Of a stretch of DNA of 64,000 bases, positions 28,460 to 39,804 are shown in pieces. The notes beneath the pieces were generated by a model that saw only the letters and a program-made list of their open reading frames with translations, was not told the origin of the DNA and made no database searches. The first letter of the stretch is position 1. The number at the start of each line of letters is the position of its first letter. The DNA lies in contig JABLUY010000005.1 of assembly GCA_013306675.1 (NCBI GenBank), forward strand, positions 8,416 to 72,415, written 5' to 3'. Source of the stretch: Thraustochytrium sp. TN22. Its lineage: Eukaryota > Sar > Bigyra > Thraustochytrida > Thraustochytriidae. A program made the translations under genes and the position numbers.

Positions 28460-31400
28460 CGACGACGACGACAAGGGTGAGAGCAGCGGCGACGACACGA
28501 GTGACGAGGACAACGACAGCGACCTCGACAGCGACGACGAGGTCCGAACCGTCAGCAGCGTCCGCATCGAGGCGGAGAAGGACGGGGCGACCGCAGACCC
28601 GGAGCATGACGCAGCTCATCGCCACGGCTTCCGCCGGCAGACATCGCTGGAGACGGACCTTGAGGCAACGGAGGCCGACGAAGCCGAGGCTCGTGCCGAC
28701 GGGCACGCCGAGAAGCGTCGCAGCCTGCTCTCGCGCGCCAAACGCTGGTGGCGGCAGTCCGCACGCCGCGCCGCGCTGCGCCGGAGCGCAAGCATGAAGT
28801 TCCTGCTGGGGAACAGCAAGAAGAAGCACAAGAACAAGAACAAGAACAAGAAGAAGTCTCGGGCCGCCGCCCGCGAGGTGCCGCAGCACTCGCCACAGCC
28901 GCTGCCGGACCCTACGCCCCTCGACCTGAACCCTATTGACGATACCGCGAACCTCATCCCCAGCGTTGGTCTCACGCGCACTGGCTTCGCGCTCTACGCC
29001 ACAGGCTTCTTTCTCATGGGCGGCTCCATGATGCTCCTCATGTACCTGGTCATCATCAGCGACCGTACCGGCTTCGACAGGCTCTTGGAGGCGCAAAAGA
29101 ACCTCGTCGTCTCAGCGCCCTCCGGCGTCGCTGACTTCATCTACTCCGTGCCCGAGGTGATGCGCGCGGCGCTCGTTACAGTGGGCGGCCGGTCCACGAC
29201 CGCGGCAGTCTCCGCCTTTAACGCGTCCATCAACCTCCAGGCCGTCGACAGCGCGTTCCAGTGCCTCGCCGCCATGATGGCGCTGCTCGACCGCTCCACC
29301 ACCGGCACGCTGCTCCACGCCTTCACGGACATGCGCCTCGCCCTGCCAGGCGGTGCCACGGCCCTGGGCGACGCGCTCACCACGGCGCTCGACGAGGGGG
29401 ACCTGGTCGACGCCTACGTGGCCAACGCGTCGGCCGTCGCGCAGATCGCCGCCTCGGAGGCTAGTGAGCTGGAGGCCGGCGCGGCGGCCCTGGCGGCGCT
29501 CTGGAACGCCAGCGCGGCCCCGGCGCCGGCCTTCGAGGCTGTCGCGCAGCTTCTCGCGGACGTCGACGAGTCCTGCCGGGCCAGTGACACCCCGGACGCC
29601 CTTGTAAAGAGCGCCAAGGCCGCCACGGAGGAGGCCTTGATGCAGGCGGACACGCTCTTGACCGCCCTGGCAGCCTTGGACCCCGTGGCCGACCTCCAGG
29701 CTGCGCTCGCCGCCTCGACCCAGGCGGCCATTACGGCTCGTGTGGTGCGCGAGGGCTTGGAGCGCACGGCAACGGTGAATGCGAGCGTCGCGCTCGCCCA
29801 TACACAGACCGCGTTGCGCAGCCTGCCTCCGGACCTGGGCGTCTTTCTCTACGTGGACGCGGACGAGCCCTGCGAGGACAGCAAGGCGGTGACGGTGACC
29901 ACGGCGAACTCGACCTTTGTCCTCAGCGCGCAATTCACCGAGTCTCTCATCAGTGCCATCCAAGAGGCGCGCGCGGACATAGAGAGCGTGCTCGCCGGCA
30001 CGACACGCGAGGCGGTGGTCGCCGCGGGCCAGCGCCTGGACATCATGATGGGGCTTCTCGAGGAGCTGGAACGCCGACACGAGGCGCTGGCGCTCGCTGC
30101 GGCCAACCTAGGCGCTCTAGTCGGGTCCAAGTTGCTCCCGGAGGCAGAGCGCGTGGCGCAGGAGGCCAGCGCAGCGCTGCGCATTGTGGGGTCCACCCTG
30201 GAGGACCTGGCCGCGTGCGAGGGCCGGGAGTCGGCACGCGCCATGGAGACCGAGCTGAGGGCCGTCGCCGACAAGTGGGCAGCCATCGACAACATGCGCG
30301 CGGCCTTGGAGGCCGTGCACAGCCTACCGGAAGAAATGGCGTCGCTCAAGGCCGGGGCCGAGGCGCTCGCGGCCACCATCGCCGGCAAGGCGTCTTGGGC
30401 GGACCCTGCGCAGGGCCTGGCAGAGCTGGCCGGGTCGGTGGAAGTGAAGCTGGGTCGCGCGTTCGCGGACATCGCCACGGCGCAGGCCGCGCTCACCTTG
30501 CTCTACGAGGCCTACGTGAACGAGGACCTGGACCTCGACTTTGAGGCTCGGCGCGAGGCAGTGGCGCACGTGAACAAGTTCGTCTCGAGTGACCTGCAGC
30601 TCTTGCTGGCGTCCATCAGCGAGGATGCGCTGGCGAGCGCAATCGACGAGGACGGCTTTGAGATGGCCGTGACGAGCTGGGCGCAAACCGTGGAGATCAT
30701 CGCCGACCAGTTCTGGGGGCTCGTCAAGCCGACACAGGCCGAGGCGACACTCGCGCGCGCGCTGAGCTCAGACGACGGGCCGTTTTCGTCGCTGAGCTCG
30801 CTCGTGTACAACACATCGGCATTTCTGGAGCTGCTGGAGGCCGCAGCGGACAGCGACCCGAGCACGGCGGCGCGACCGCGTGGCGCGTTCTTCTACCTTA
30901 TCACGCTGGCCGACCAGTTCGTCGAGCTGCCCAAGTACTGGAGCAACGCGACGATCTTTGAAGCCTACAAGGAGCGGTATCCGGGGTACCTGCTGGGGAT
31001 GAACGGCCCGATGCACCCAGATACACACCAGACGGTGCGCCGGTATCGTGGGTACGCCCTCTGCTTCATGGATGAATGCCTGCTGAACACGGTCGAGGCG
31101 TACAACCGGTACCCGCTGTCCGACGGCCTGCCGAGTTTGGAGGCGATCTTCTATATGCTGTACGCCTTCCCGGTCCTGCTCGTCGGGCTCGCGTTTACGG
31201 CGCTTCTGTGCTCGGCCATGGGCAACCGGCTCACCGCTCCGTTTGTGGTGTGTGGCTGCATCGTTGCGGCCATCATGCTGGTCGTGGTGGCAATTGGCGT
31301 GCCGGCGCTCATGCTCATGGGCGATTTTTGCGAGTTCGCGGAGCCCGCGGTCCTGGACACCGTCAAGAATGCTGAGCCGCTCGTGTGCTCTGCGCTGGGG

Positions 31401-32678
31401 CTCGACACGGTGCATTCCGCTCGGGGCGACGTGTACTGCAGCGCGCAGCTCTCCGCGAGCGCGCGCATCGACCTGGACCTGGACCAGCTCCTGCAGTCGG
31501 TTCTGACGACCTGTTCCGGGTCCAGCATGGCAAACGTTGGGACGGGCGGCAGCCCGCGCGAGCCGATCGGCCAGTTCTGGGACCAGCTTGGCGAGGTCGC
31601 CGGCCCTCTGCTGGCCGAGGCGCTCGAGCCCTTCCTCGGAGGCGGCGGCAACGGCACCTCGTCCACAGGTCTGGACATGGGCGACTCGTCCTCGGAGGAG
31701 ATCCTCGACCTCGTGGTGGTGGCCACGCGGCGCCTATTGCTGGACATCGCGGAGGTCTTCGGTTGCGAGGCCGTCGCGCAGACCTTCCAGACGGTCAAGG
31801 AGCCGGTGTGCTGCAGCCTCCCCGAGATCGTGCTGCCGCTGGTGACGCCGTACATTGCTGTTTCTCTCTGTCTCATCTTTATGGTGGGCCCTGCGCTCCT
31901 GTGCGTAAATCGATACCGGCCGCGCCCCCTCGCACGGGCTCTCTCCACGCCGTCCGCAAGCGTCAAGCCGTCGCCCCCGGGCACGCCCTCTTCCCCGCAG
32001 CAGATCGTCCACGACATTATCATCAAGCTGGGCGCCGCCCAGGAGATGACGCAGTCGCCGCTCCAGGGCCGCATCGTGCGCGACTTTCTGAGCCACGTGA
32101 GCCCGTCGCCGGGTCGAGCAAAGGTTCACGCCTCTCCCGAAGGTGCGAGCACGGGCGCCAGCCCGGCGAGGGTGCGGAGCGCCGTCATTTCGCCAGGCAG
32201 GGTGCGATCGCCGGGCGGCTTTTGCAACAACGGCGAGGACCTACCGCTCTCGCCTCAGCAGGACGTCAGCTTCAAGGTCCTCATCCGGTCGCCCAAGCCG
32301 GACAGCTGCTTCGAGGACTCGGCGGAATCGCCACGGCAGGACCGGGACGCCAGCTTCCGCGAGCTCATTGGCTCACCGGGCGGCTTTGGCAGCTTCAAGG
32401 AGGTGAGGATGCCGGACCTGATCGACTGTGATGAGGTCGAGCTCGCTTTGCCCAGTGCGGGCGAGCGGACGCTCACCTCGAAGGACTACGGGTCAGAGGA
32501 CGACGACGATGGCGATCGCGAGGTCGCGAGTGATGGCGAGGCCGGCACGGATGATGACGAGATCTTGCCTGTGCCTGCGCCGCTTACCGTCTCGTTCCGG
32601 CGTCGCAGTGAAGGCGGGCCCAGGGACGACCATTGGATGGGCGGGTTTCGCAGCCCGGATGGGCAAAAGGACAAATGA
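28026..32678 (+). CDS. Large five-span membrane protein, prominin-like topology
   Basis: A 1550-residue protein with five hydrophobic spans at about 95-118, 321-345, 1040-1063, 1072-1097 and 1272-1297. Two large loops lie on one side (about 346-1039 and 1098-1271). The first is Ala/Leu-rich, helical-looking and dotted with NxS/T sites. The loop between spans 1 and 2 is cytosolic by this model and highly charged: an Asp/Glu run (about 131-160), then a Lys-rich run (about 260-280). The first span is Cys-rich. The tail (about 1298-1550) is rich in Ser-Pro sites with repeated SPG and RSP motifs. Spacing and loop pattern match prominins, cholesterol-binding proteins of membrane protrusions, but no clear signal peptide is seen and the length is nearly twice theirs. 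Family call is by topology only. The start ATG has a good context (CACCATGG). Confidence 0.55.
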
Positions 32679-33132
32679 AAGATGAACCTGCAAGCTGATT
32701 TGGTTGAGGAAATAGAAGGGAAAGACATGGACATGCTGATGTATGCGATGCGATCTCATGGGATGTACAAGCGGGCAGCCTGGCATGCAGATGGACTGGC
32801 TCGCCGGCCGGCGCTGGCTGGCTGGCTCAGTGAGGCTGGCTCCCTGCCGCGCAGTTCCAGAGCGCCGCAGTTTGTAGTCGTACTGTAAATCATTGTACAA
32901 GACAACTGAAACGAAATGCCATGCTTGCTTGCATGCATGCATACATGCATGCATGTGTGCGTGCAAAGATCTACAGGTTCTTGCTTACTTGATGCCTGGA
33001 TCCGCAAGAACATTGTCCACAGGCAGGCCAGGCGGGCAGGCAGGAGCGCGGTCCCAGGGCGCCCCCTGCGCTAACTTGCTCTCTCTCTCTAGCCAGCTAG
33101 AGCTCTGGCTAGAGCACACGGCAGACATGGAC
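32679..33132. other. Convergent 3' flanks with a GCATGCAT tract
   Basis: 454 bases between convergent stops. No gene seen. A CATG-rich alternating tract lies at about 32921-32967, and CTCT repeats lie at about 33079-33092. Confidence 0.4.
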
Positions 33133-33624
33133 TTACTTGGGGGCGCCAGGGGGCGCGGCGCCGGGCGGCGCACCGGCGGGCGGCATGGCGGGCGCCGCGC
33201 CAGGCGCCGGCACCGGGGCGCCGGCCGGCGGTGCGCCCATGGGCATGCCAGGCGCCGGCATGGGCACGGACGGCATGTGCGGGGTCTCCTTCATCTCGGG
33301 CCCGCCCTTCTCGCCCTTGACGGACTCGCGATACCTGGCCAAGTAGACCTTGAGCGGCTCGACGTAGTTGTCGAAGCCGAGCGTGGACATGGCCCAGAGC
33401 ACGTCGTCACCGGTGATGGTCTTGCGCTTCTCCTGCTGCACCTTGTCGCTCGCCTCGCTCGTGATGAACGAGATGAACTCGCTCACGCACTCCTGCACGG
33501 TCTCCTTGGCGTCCTTGGCGATCTTGGCGTTGGGCGGTAGCGACCGCTTCATGATGCGGCTGATGTTCGCGATCGGCAGGTACCGGTCCTGCTCGCGCAC
33601 CTCCGCGCCGTCCTTGTCCGCCAT
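33133..33624 (-). CDS. NFYB: NF-Y transcription factor subunit B (CBF-A/HAP3)
   Basis: A 163-residue histone-fold protein. Residues about 10-100 form the NF-YB core, starting [20 protein letters not shown], with [20 protein letters not shown] and the [20 protein letters not shown] segment. It pairs with NF-YC and binds CCAAT boxes together with NF-YA. The C-terminal 55 residues are a Pro/Ala/Gly/Met-rich tail of repeated MPxGAPPAG-like units, probably disordered. The open frame runs upstream to 33999, but that part is a GC-rich low-complexity string; MADKDGAEV directly before the conserved core is the natural start. Confidence 0.95.
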   Translation of the reverse strand: MADKDGAEVREQDRYLPIANISRIMKRSLPPNAKIAKDAKETVQECVSEFISFITSEASDKVQQEKRKTITGDDVLWAMSTLGFDNYVEPLKVYLARYRESVKGEKGGPEMKETPHMPSVPMPAPGMPMGAPPAGAPVPAPGAAPAMPPAGAPPGAAPPGAPK

Positions 33625-34423
33625 CCTGCCGCCGCGCCCCGCGCCGCGCCGCGCCGCGCCGCGCCGCGCCGCGCGCTGCCGCAGCCCGCGCTGCCCTGCT
33701 GGCGAGGTGCCGCGACTGGCCGCGAGCGGCGAGGAGCGCCGCTCCTCCCGCCGCCGCCGCCGCGCGCTCGCGCGAGGGGGGGGGGGGCGCCGCCGGCCCG
33801 GTCGCTGCCGCCGCGCCGCCGCTCCTCCCGCCGCCGCGTCTCCCGCCGCGCGCGTTGCCGCTGTGCCGGCGCCGGGCGGCGCGGCGGCGGCGGCCACCTC
33901 GAGCGCGCCGTCGTTGGACCCAGCCGGGCCAGCGGTTCCGAGGGTGCCAGGAGTTCCAGCCGGACGAGCGAGCAGGGACTTGGAGGCGAGGGGCGGCAAG
34001 TGAAGCGTCGTGCAGCGCAGCGCAGCGCAGCGCAGGAAAGCGCAGCGCAGGAAAGCGGAGGATGGACGTCAAAAATTCGTTGGGTCGATTGGGGTCATCA
34101 GAGCCGTCTGCGTAGAGCCGTCTCGGGGAGAGGATTGATCAGTCGAAGGCAGAGGCAGCGCGCTGCTGAGCACGCAAGGCAGGTTGTCGAGCTTGTGCTG
34201 GCGAGGTTCTCTGGCGGGCGATCGGTCGCTTTGTCCGTCGCTCGGTCGCTTTGTCCGTCGCGCTCGCTTTGCCTTTCTCTGCCTGCCATATTCGTGAGTC
34301 TCGTCGCTCACGTCTGTCTGCGTCTGCGTCTACCGTTTGCATCTGCTTCTAAGTAGCACACCAGATACCACTGTCGTCCTCTGGTGGTCGTTCGATCGCT
34401 CGGTCGCTCGGTCGCTGGATCGA
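33625..34423. promoter_or_regulatory. Promoter region of NF-YB and 3' flank of the transporter
   Basis: 799 bases with no gene seen. GCGCC repeats (about 33635-33672), a G tract (33777-33787) and GCAGC repeats (about 34012-34054) are present. TCGCTCGGTCGC-like repeats lie near 34224-34262 and again near 34388-34420. Confidence 0.4.
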
Positions 34424-35998
34424 TCACCAGAGGACGACAAAGTCGCCGGCGTGGTGCGGGTCGGCAGGGGCAGTCCAGGACATAATGTTCTTGATGAGGG
34501 AGGCGAGGGAGACGGCGGAGATGAAAAAGGCGAGGAGGATGGCAATGATGACCTCCGTGCGGTACATGCCCTCGGGCGCGGCGCGGTAGAGGAACATGGC
34601 GGGGAGCACAAAGCAGATGATGGGGTTGGAGGTGGAGCCGAGCACGGTGAAGACCTTGGAGATGTCGGTGATCATGATGGCGGGCACGAGCGCGGCGACG
34701 ACCATGCCGAGCGAGATGCCGACGTGCAGGTGGAGCGGCGCGGTCTTGGGGTCGAGGTCGTCGTCGCCGATGAGGGAGAAGACGTTGCCGCGGAACGCGT
34801 GAACGAAGAGCGGGATGGCGAGGATGACGGAGAGCGACATGCCGACGCCGCCGAGGAGCGCGGAGACGTTGTCGTGGAAGTCGTTGGAGAGGAAGTTGCC
34901 CTGGCTCTCGGCGAGCTGCGTCTTGAAGGTGAGGTAGGCGAAGGTGCCGATGATGGCGTAGAGCACGAAGGCGATGCCGAGCGCGCGGCTCACGACCTTC
35001 TTCTTGCGGCGGCGGGTGGGCTTGTTGAGCTCGAGGAAGATGGGGAGCACGTTGGGGTGGCAGGTGTAGGAGTAGACGACGATGGGCAGGGTGGCGAGCA
35101 TGCGGCTGATGGAGAAGTCGGCGAGCACGATGGGGTCCGACTCGACGGGCTTCTCCCAGAAGCACTCCACGACCTGCACCTCGGCGGTCTCGGGCGAGAC
35201 GACCTCGGCGTGCTGGCCGCAAAAGCTAAAGTAGGTGACGAGCACGACGACGGCCAGGTAGCAGGAGCAGGCGACGCCGATGAGCGAGGAGTAGCGCAGC
35301 GAGCCCATGGTGCGCAGCAGGCAGAGCGGCACGACGATGCAGCCCGTGGTGACGAGCATGACGGTCTCCTGCTGGAGGAACTTGCTCTCGCGGTCGTCGA
35401 AGATGGTCTGCAGCACGCGCGAGATCATGCTGCCGCTGGCCACGATGTAGCTGATGGAGGTGCCGTAGAGGTTGAGCAGCAGCATGATCTGCGCGAAGAG
35501 GCTCATGCGGGGCCCGTACAGGCTCTCGGCGATGGACTTGTACGACTTGTTGCCCGTGAGCTCCGAGGCCACCACGAGGATCTTGAGCGAGAAGAAGGCC
35601 ATCACCGAGCCGGCCGCGAAGAGCGCCAGCCCCAGCAGCAGGCCGGCCTGCTCCACGGCGTACGGCACCGACAGCGTGCCGGCGCCGCAGACGGCCACCA
35701 CCAGCGTGAAGACGCTGCCCTTGATGGACCCGGCCTTGAAGCGCTTCTTGAAGAAGAGCACGGGCGACCGCGAGAAGGGCGTGCCCAGGAACGCGTTGCC
35801 CTCGTCGTCATCGTCGTCCTCCTCCTCGCTCTCCTCCTCCTCCTCGCCGCGCTGCTGCTGCTGCTGCTGCTGCAGTTGCTGCTCGCGCAGCTGCTGGTAG
35901 TCGAAGTCGCGCCCATTCACCACCAGCCCGCGCCGCAGCTCCTCATCATCGCCGCCCGCCGCGCCGTCCGCCGACCCGCTGCGCCCGCGGCTCGCCAT
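34424..35998 (-). CDS. Amino acid/auxin permease-family transporter (AAAP, SLC38-like)
   Basis: A 524-residue membrane protein with about eleven hydrophobic spans from residue 95 on. Span 1 contains the AAAP signature GSVFTLVVAVCGAGTLSVPY, the glycine-rich break that binds the substrate amino group. Later spans include ATLPIVVYSYTCHPNVLPI, typical of SLC38/AVT-type vacuolar or plasma-membrane neutral amino acid carriers. The N-terminal 80 residues are cytosolic, with a polyglutamine run (about 43-49) and an Asp/Glu run (about 51-66). The substrate is not decidable from sequence. The start is the first Met; no intron is seen. Confidence 0.92.
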   Translation of the reverse strand: MASRGRSGSADGAAGGDDEELRRGLVVNGRDFDYQQLREQQLQQQQQQQRGEEEEESEEEDDDDDEGNAFLGTPFSRSPVLFFKKRFKAGSIKGSVFTLVVAVCGAGTLSVPYAVEQAGLLLGLALFAAGSVMAFFSLKILVVASELTGNKSYKSIAESLYGPRMSLFAQIMLLLNLYGTSISYIVASGSMISRVLQTIFDDRESKFLQQETVMLVTTGCIVVPLCLLRTMGSLRYSSLIGVACSCYLAVVVLVTYFSFCGQHAEVVSPETAEVQVVECFWEKPVESDPIVLADFSISRMLATLPIVVYSYTCHPNVLPIFLELNKPTRRRKKKVVSRALGIAFVLYAIIGTFAYLTFKTQLAESQGNFLSNDFHDNVSALLGGVGMSLSVILAIPLFVHAFRGNVFSLIGDDDLDPKTAPLHLHVGISLGMVVAALVPAIMITDISKVFTVLGSTSNPIICFVLPAMFLYRAAPEGMYRTEVIIAILLAFFISAVSLASLIKNIMSWTAPADPHHAGDFVVLW

Positions 35999-38022
35999 CG
36001 CGCCGCCTCCTCCTCGCGCTGCCTCTCGCCTCGCTCGGAGCCGCGCCGCCGGGAGGCCAGCCAGGCTTTTGGGTTTTGCTTCGCCGGCGGCGCCGAGGCG
36101 GAGGCGGCCTGGCCTGTCCGTGCTCTAGCTAGCTACCTAGCCTTCGGACCGCGACCTGCCGCTCTCGCGCCCTGGTCGGGCTCGGCGGCCGTCGAGGCCG
36201 CCTCGCGCTGCCCGAGGTCCTCCGCTCGAGCTCCTGGTCGCCGCTCGCCGCCTTCCGAGCGCCGCCGAGGCCGGCCGGGTTCTGCGACTCCTGCCTGCTC
36301 GGCGCCGTCTTCGTGGCGTCGAGCTACTTCTCGTACCCGGCCTTCCTTCCTTGACCTCGCCTTCCTCGCGAGCCTCACGCTTCCCGCCGAGTTGTGCCCG
36401 CGCCGTCGCAGCCGAGCGCTCGCCGCGGCTCGCTGGCTGGCTGCGCGCCGTGGGTGGCTGGCGCGCCTGCGACGGCTGAGCCGCTGGCCGGGTGGCTGGC
36501 TGGCTGGCTGGTGGCCACGAGCGAGAGAGCGAGCGAGGCGGGGCTGCGCTGCAGGCTGGCGCGGAGCCCGTCGAGCCGAGCCTCGGCCGCGCGCGGAAGG
36601 AGGGAGCCCCGGGTCACGGAGCTGGAGCTGGAGCTGGCTGGCTGCAGCCGGGCGGCTCAGCAGCCGCAGGTGCCACCACTGCCAAGTGCTGCAAAGGCCA
36701 AGGCGAGGCGAGGGGCACGTCCCGGAGCGGCGGCCTGAGGTGGTTCGCCGCCCACGTGTGGACGACACGAGCAAGACACAGCCTGGCTGAGATTTCGTGC
36801 GTGTGCTGTGCGCTGCACTGCAGAGTGCCGCGAGAGCGATCGAGGCGCGGTCGAAGACGGGGCCGGGCCTGGAGGCCAAGAGCTTGACGGCGGCACGGTG
36901 GATCCGACAAAGGTGCAAGACTTGGGGGAGGGCTGGCAGCCAGCCAGCACCCGCGCCTGGCTTTGGGCAGCTTCGCGCAGCTTCGCGCAGCTTCGCGCAC
37001 GCCAGAGCTTCGTTTGACGTCGTGATTCTCGCCCAGGATCTTACGAGAGCCACGAGAAAGCGAGCCGGCCGCAGCCGGCCGCAGCCGGCCGCAGCCGGCC
37101 GGCCAACCGGTCGGGCCAGCTGAGGAGGCAGCCTGAGTTTGGATAGCCTCACTATTAGCTCAGCCGCAGTCAGCGAGCCCCATCACTGTCAGCGACTTGA
37201 AGGGTCGAGAGGACTCGGATCGAGAGCGGGTCAGTGACCTGCGCCTTGGCCTCAGTGCCTTTCTTCTGCGTGTGCACCACGCCGCCGTGCGACCTAGCGC
37301 GACCTAAGTTGCTTGCAGATTCTCGTCCGTCGCATCTTACTTGCACAAGTCTCGCTGGCCGCTGCTGCTGATGTGAGGTCTTTGAGCCTCGAAGCCCAGC
37401 AGGCAAGAGCTACAGCCCTGCTAGCACCCACCTCCAGTCTGGGCCGGCTTTCGTACGAGAGAAAACCCAGCCTCAGCGAGACTCGGCTTTTTGCTGGCTG
37501 GGGGGCAAGCCACTGCCAAGTGAGAGTGCAGAAATCCAGAAGTGAAGCGGATGAAGGTTTTCCACAGGTTGTAAGCTCGATCACGGCCGCGGGAAAACCA
37601 TCGTTCACACCCCTTGCCTGAGCTCTAACTCAGGTCGACCTTGCACACGAGGATGAAGGCAAAGGCGCTGCACGCGGTACCGCACAAGACATCACCCTCG
37701 CCGCATCATCCCCAGCTCTCACATTCCTTCGTGCATGGCCATCTTCTGCTTCTGTGAGAAAGTGAATCATCCGCTCGGCCCTCCGCAATGCGATGCAATG
37801 CGCGCAATGTGCGCCAAGTCTCGCGAGTCTCACTCACTAAAAGTTGTTTCGCCAGCCAACCCAAAAAGGGTTGCGCAGCGCAGGCGCAGCGCAAAAAGCG
37901 TTGCGCAGCACTCTCAAAGACTTGGCAGCCAGCCAAGGCCAGTGGCGGCGGCAGTTCTGGTGGCGCGCGCGGCGGCGGGGTCGGGCGGCGCTCGCGGGGC
38001 CGCGGGCAGGGCGGGGGCCAGG
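35999..38022. promoter_or_regulatory. Divergent intergenic region, AAAP transporter and NMD3
   Basis: Two kilobases between divergent starts, with no gene I can support. Tandem CCGGCCGCAG units occur at about 37065-37105, GCTGGC repeats at about 36495-36512 and TTCGCGCAGC repeats near 36968-36998. The part at about 37300-37660 carries a dispersed repeat (listed separately). Long open frames here are Arg/Ala-rich and not credible. Confidence 0.45.
37430..37653 (-). repeat. Dispersed repeat, copy at 37.5 kb
   Basis: Two pieces match elsewhere in the window. 37600-37626 is identical to 3111-3137, with similarity continuing to the GTCGACCTTGCAC at 37637-37649 (about 3147-3159 in the other copy). 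The reverse complement of about 37430-37560 aligns with 48565-48715, sharing TTTCTGCACTCT, GGCTTGCCC and GGTTTTCTC blocks. The aligned strand also reads similarly in one frame (FCTLTWQWLA against FCTLPWRWLA). This suggests a family of old mobile or duplicated sequence; the class is unknown. Confidence 0.65.
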
Positions 38023-39804
38023 ATGGCGGCGACGGCGGCGACGGCCACCATGGGCGTGTGCTGCGTGTGCGGCGTGTCGATGGTGGCGAACCGCGTGAAC
38101 ACGTGCGCGCAGTGCCTGCAGACGCAGCACGACGTGACGGCGGAGCTGGCCAAGAACGCGGTGCTGATGAAGTGCAAGGGGTGCGAGCGGTACCAAAAGC
38201 CGCAGTCCGGGTGGATCTACTGCGCGCCGGAGAGCAAGGGCCTGCTGGCGCTGTGCCTGAAGAAGATCAAGGGCCTGAGCAAGGTGCACCTGGTGGACGC
38301 CGCCTTCGTGTGGACGGAGGAGCACTCGAAGCGCATCAAGGTCAAGCTGGTGGTGCAGGACGAGGTGGCGGCGCAGGTGAAGCTGCAGCAGGCCTGCGTG
38401 GTGGAGTTCGTCGTGCAGAACAAGATGTGCGAGGACTGCCACATGCAGGAGGCCAGCGTGACGTGGAACTCGGTCGTGCAGGTGCGCCAAAAGGTGGAGC
38501 ACAAGCGCACCTTTCTGTACCTGGAGCAGGTCATCCTCAAGCACCAGCAGGACTCGCGCACGGTGCGCGTGGAGCCCATGCCGGACGGCGTGGACTTCTA
38601 CTTTGCGGCGCGCAACGATGCGGTGCGCTTCCTGGACTTTATCGAGTCCGTCGTGCCGCTCCGCTACAAGACCAGCAAGAAGATCATCTCCCAGGACCTC
38701 AAGAGCAACGTGTCCATCCACAACTTCACCTACGCCGTGGAGATCGCGCCCATTTGCCGCGACGACGTCATCGCGCTGCCGCGCGCCACGGCGCAGAAGC
38801 TCGGCTCCATCGCGCAGCTCGTCGTCTGCCAGTCCGTGGCCAACGTGATGCGCTTCATCGACCCGCTCACCTGCCAGGTCGCCGAGATCTCCGCGGAGCG
38901 CTACTTCCAGCAGCCCTTCCGCGCCGTGCTCTCGGCGCCGCGCCTCGTCTCCTTCATCGTGCTCGACGTGCAGCTGCAGGACCCGCCGCCGCTCGCGCAG
39001 GACGCGCGCGACGCCGCCGAGGAGGCGGCGGCCGACGAGGCCGAGGGCGAGGAGGAGCCCGCGACCAAGGTCGGCGGCAAGCGCCGCCGCCAGCGCGGCC
39101 GCGCCAAGAAGCAGGGCCGCGGCGGCGCGCGCCTCGTCAACGCCGTGCTGAGCGCCACGGGCGTCAACCTCAGCGCCTCGCACCGCCTCGCGCTCGTCGA
39201 GATCGCGCGCGAGGACGACCTCGGCGTCAACGACAAGCGCCACTTCGTCTACACGCACCTCGGCCGCGTGCTCAAGCCCGGCGACACCGCGCTCGGCTAC
39301 GACATGAGCACGCTCGTCATCAACGACGAGCTCGCCGACGAGCTCGCCGACAAGGACCGCGTGCCGGACGTCGTGCTCGTGCGCAAGCACTACCCCAAGT
39401 ACCGCAAGGCGGCCAAGCACCGCAACTGGAAGCTCAAGTCCATGGTGCTCGACGGCAAGGTCGGCGGCGCCGGCTTCGGCATGGTCTCCACCAACGACAA
39501 CCAGGCCGGCCTCGAGCGTGACCGCGAGCTCTTCATGCGCGACATCGAGGAGGACCCCGAGTTCCGCTCGCGCTTCGATCTCTTCAAGAACGAGACCGCC
39601 AAGCCTGCCGCCAAGCCTGCCGCCGGCGCGTCTGGCAACGACGATGGCGCCAACGACGACGACGACGACGAGGCCGTCGAGGACGACGCTCCCGTCATTG
39701 CTGTCGAGTCCCTGCTTGACGAGATGAACCTGTCGCGCGCCAAGGACCACGGCGCCGACGCCGACGATGCCGCCAACGACGATGACGACGATGCCGACCT
39801 GTAA
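38023..39804 (+). CDS. NMD3: 60S ribosomal export adaptor NMD3
   Basis: A 593-residue protein that binds the nascent 60S subunit and bridges it to the exportin CRM1. The N-terminal zinc-binding part shows CCVCG, CAQC, CKGC and CEDC pairs. It continues through the QKPQSGWIYCAPES and RTFLYLEQVILKH segments and the KIISQDLKSNVSIHNFTYAVEI region typical of NMD3. The C-terminal 200 residues add a Lys/Arg-rich stretch (about 350-375, a likely nuclear signal) and an acidic Asp-rich tail with leucine-containing segments that could serve as the export signal. The start is at 38023, with a second Met nine codons later (38050) directly before the conserved core. Upstream open frame to 37735 is treated as leader. 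Confidence 0.96.
   Translation: MAATAATATMGVCCVCGVSMVANRVNTCAQCLQTQHDVTAELAKNAVLMKCKGCERYQKPQSGWIYCAPESKGLLALCLKKIKGLSKVHLVDAAFVWTEEHSKRIKVKLVVQDEVAAQVKLQQACVVEFVVQNKMCEDCHMQEASVTWNSVVQVRQKVEHKRTFLYLEQVILKHQQDSRTVRVEPMPDGVDFYFAARNDAVRFLDFIESVVPLRYKTSKKIISQDLKSNVSIHNFTYAVEIAPICRDDVIALPRATAQKLGSIAQLVVCQSVANVMRFIDPLTCQVAEISAERYFQQPFRAVLSAPRLVSFIVLDVQLQDPPPLAQDARDAAEEAAADEAEGEEEPATKVGGKRRRQRGRAKKQGRGGARLVNAVLSATGVNLSASHRLALVEIAREDDLGVNDKRHFVYTHLGRVLKPGDTALGYDMSTLVINDELADELADKDRVPDVVLVRKHYPKYRKAAKHRNWKLKSMVLDGKVGGAGFGMVSTNDNQAGLERDRELFMRDIEEDPEFRSRFDLFKNETAKPAAKPAAGASGNDDGANDDDDDEAVEDDAPVIAVESLLDEMNLSRAKDHGADADDAANDDDDDADL

Noticed and set aside
34337-36790. Forward frame of 817 residues opposite the AAAP transporter
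   Set aside because: Antisense to a clear transporter; the composition is that of a shadow frame.
36133-37152. Reverse frame of 339 residues upstream of the AAAP transporter
   Set aside because: Arg/Ala/Ser-rich low complexity with no recognisable motif, in a repeat-bearing promoter region.
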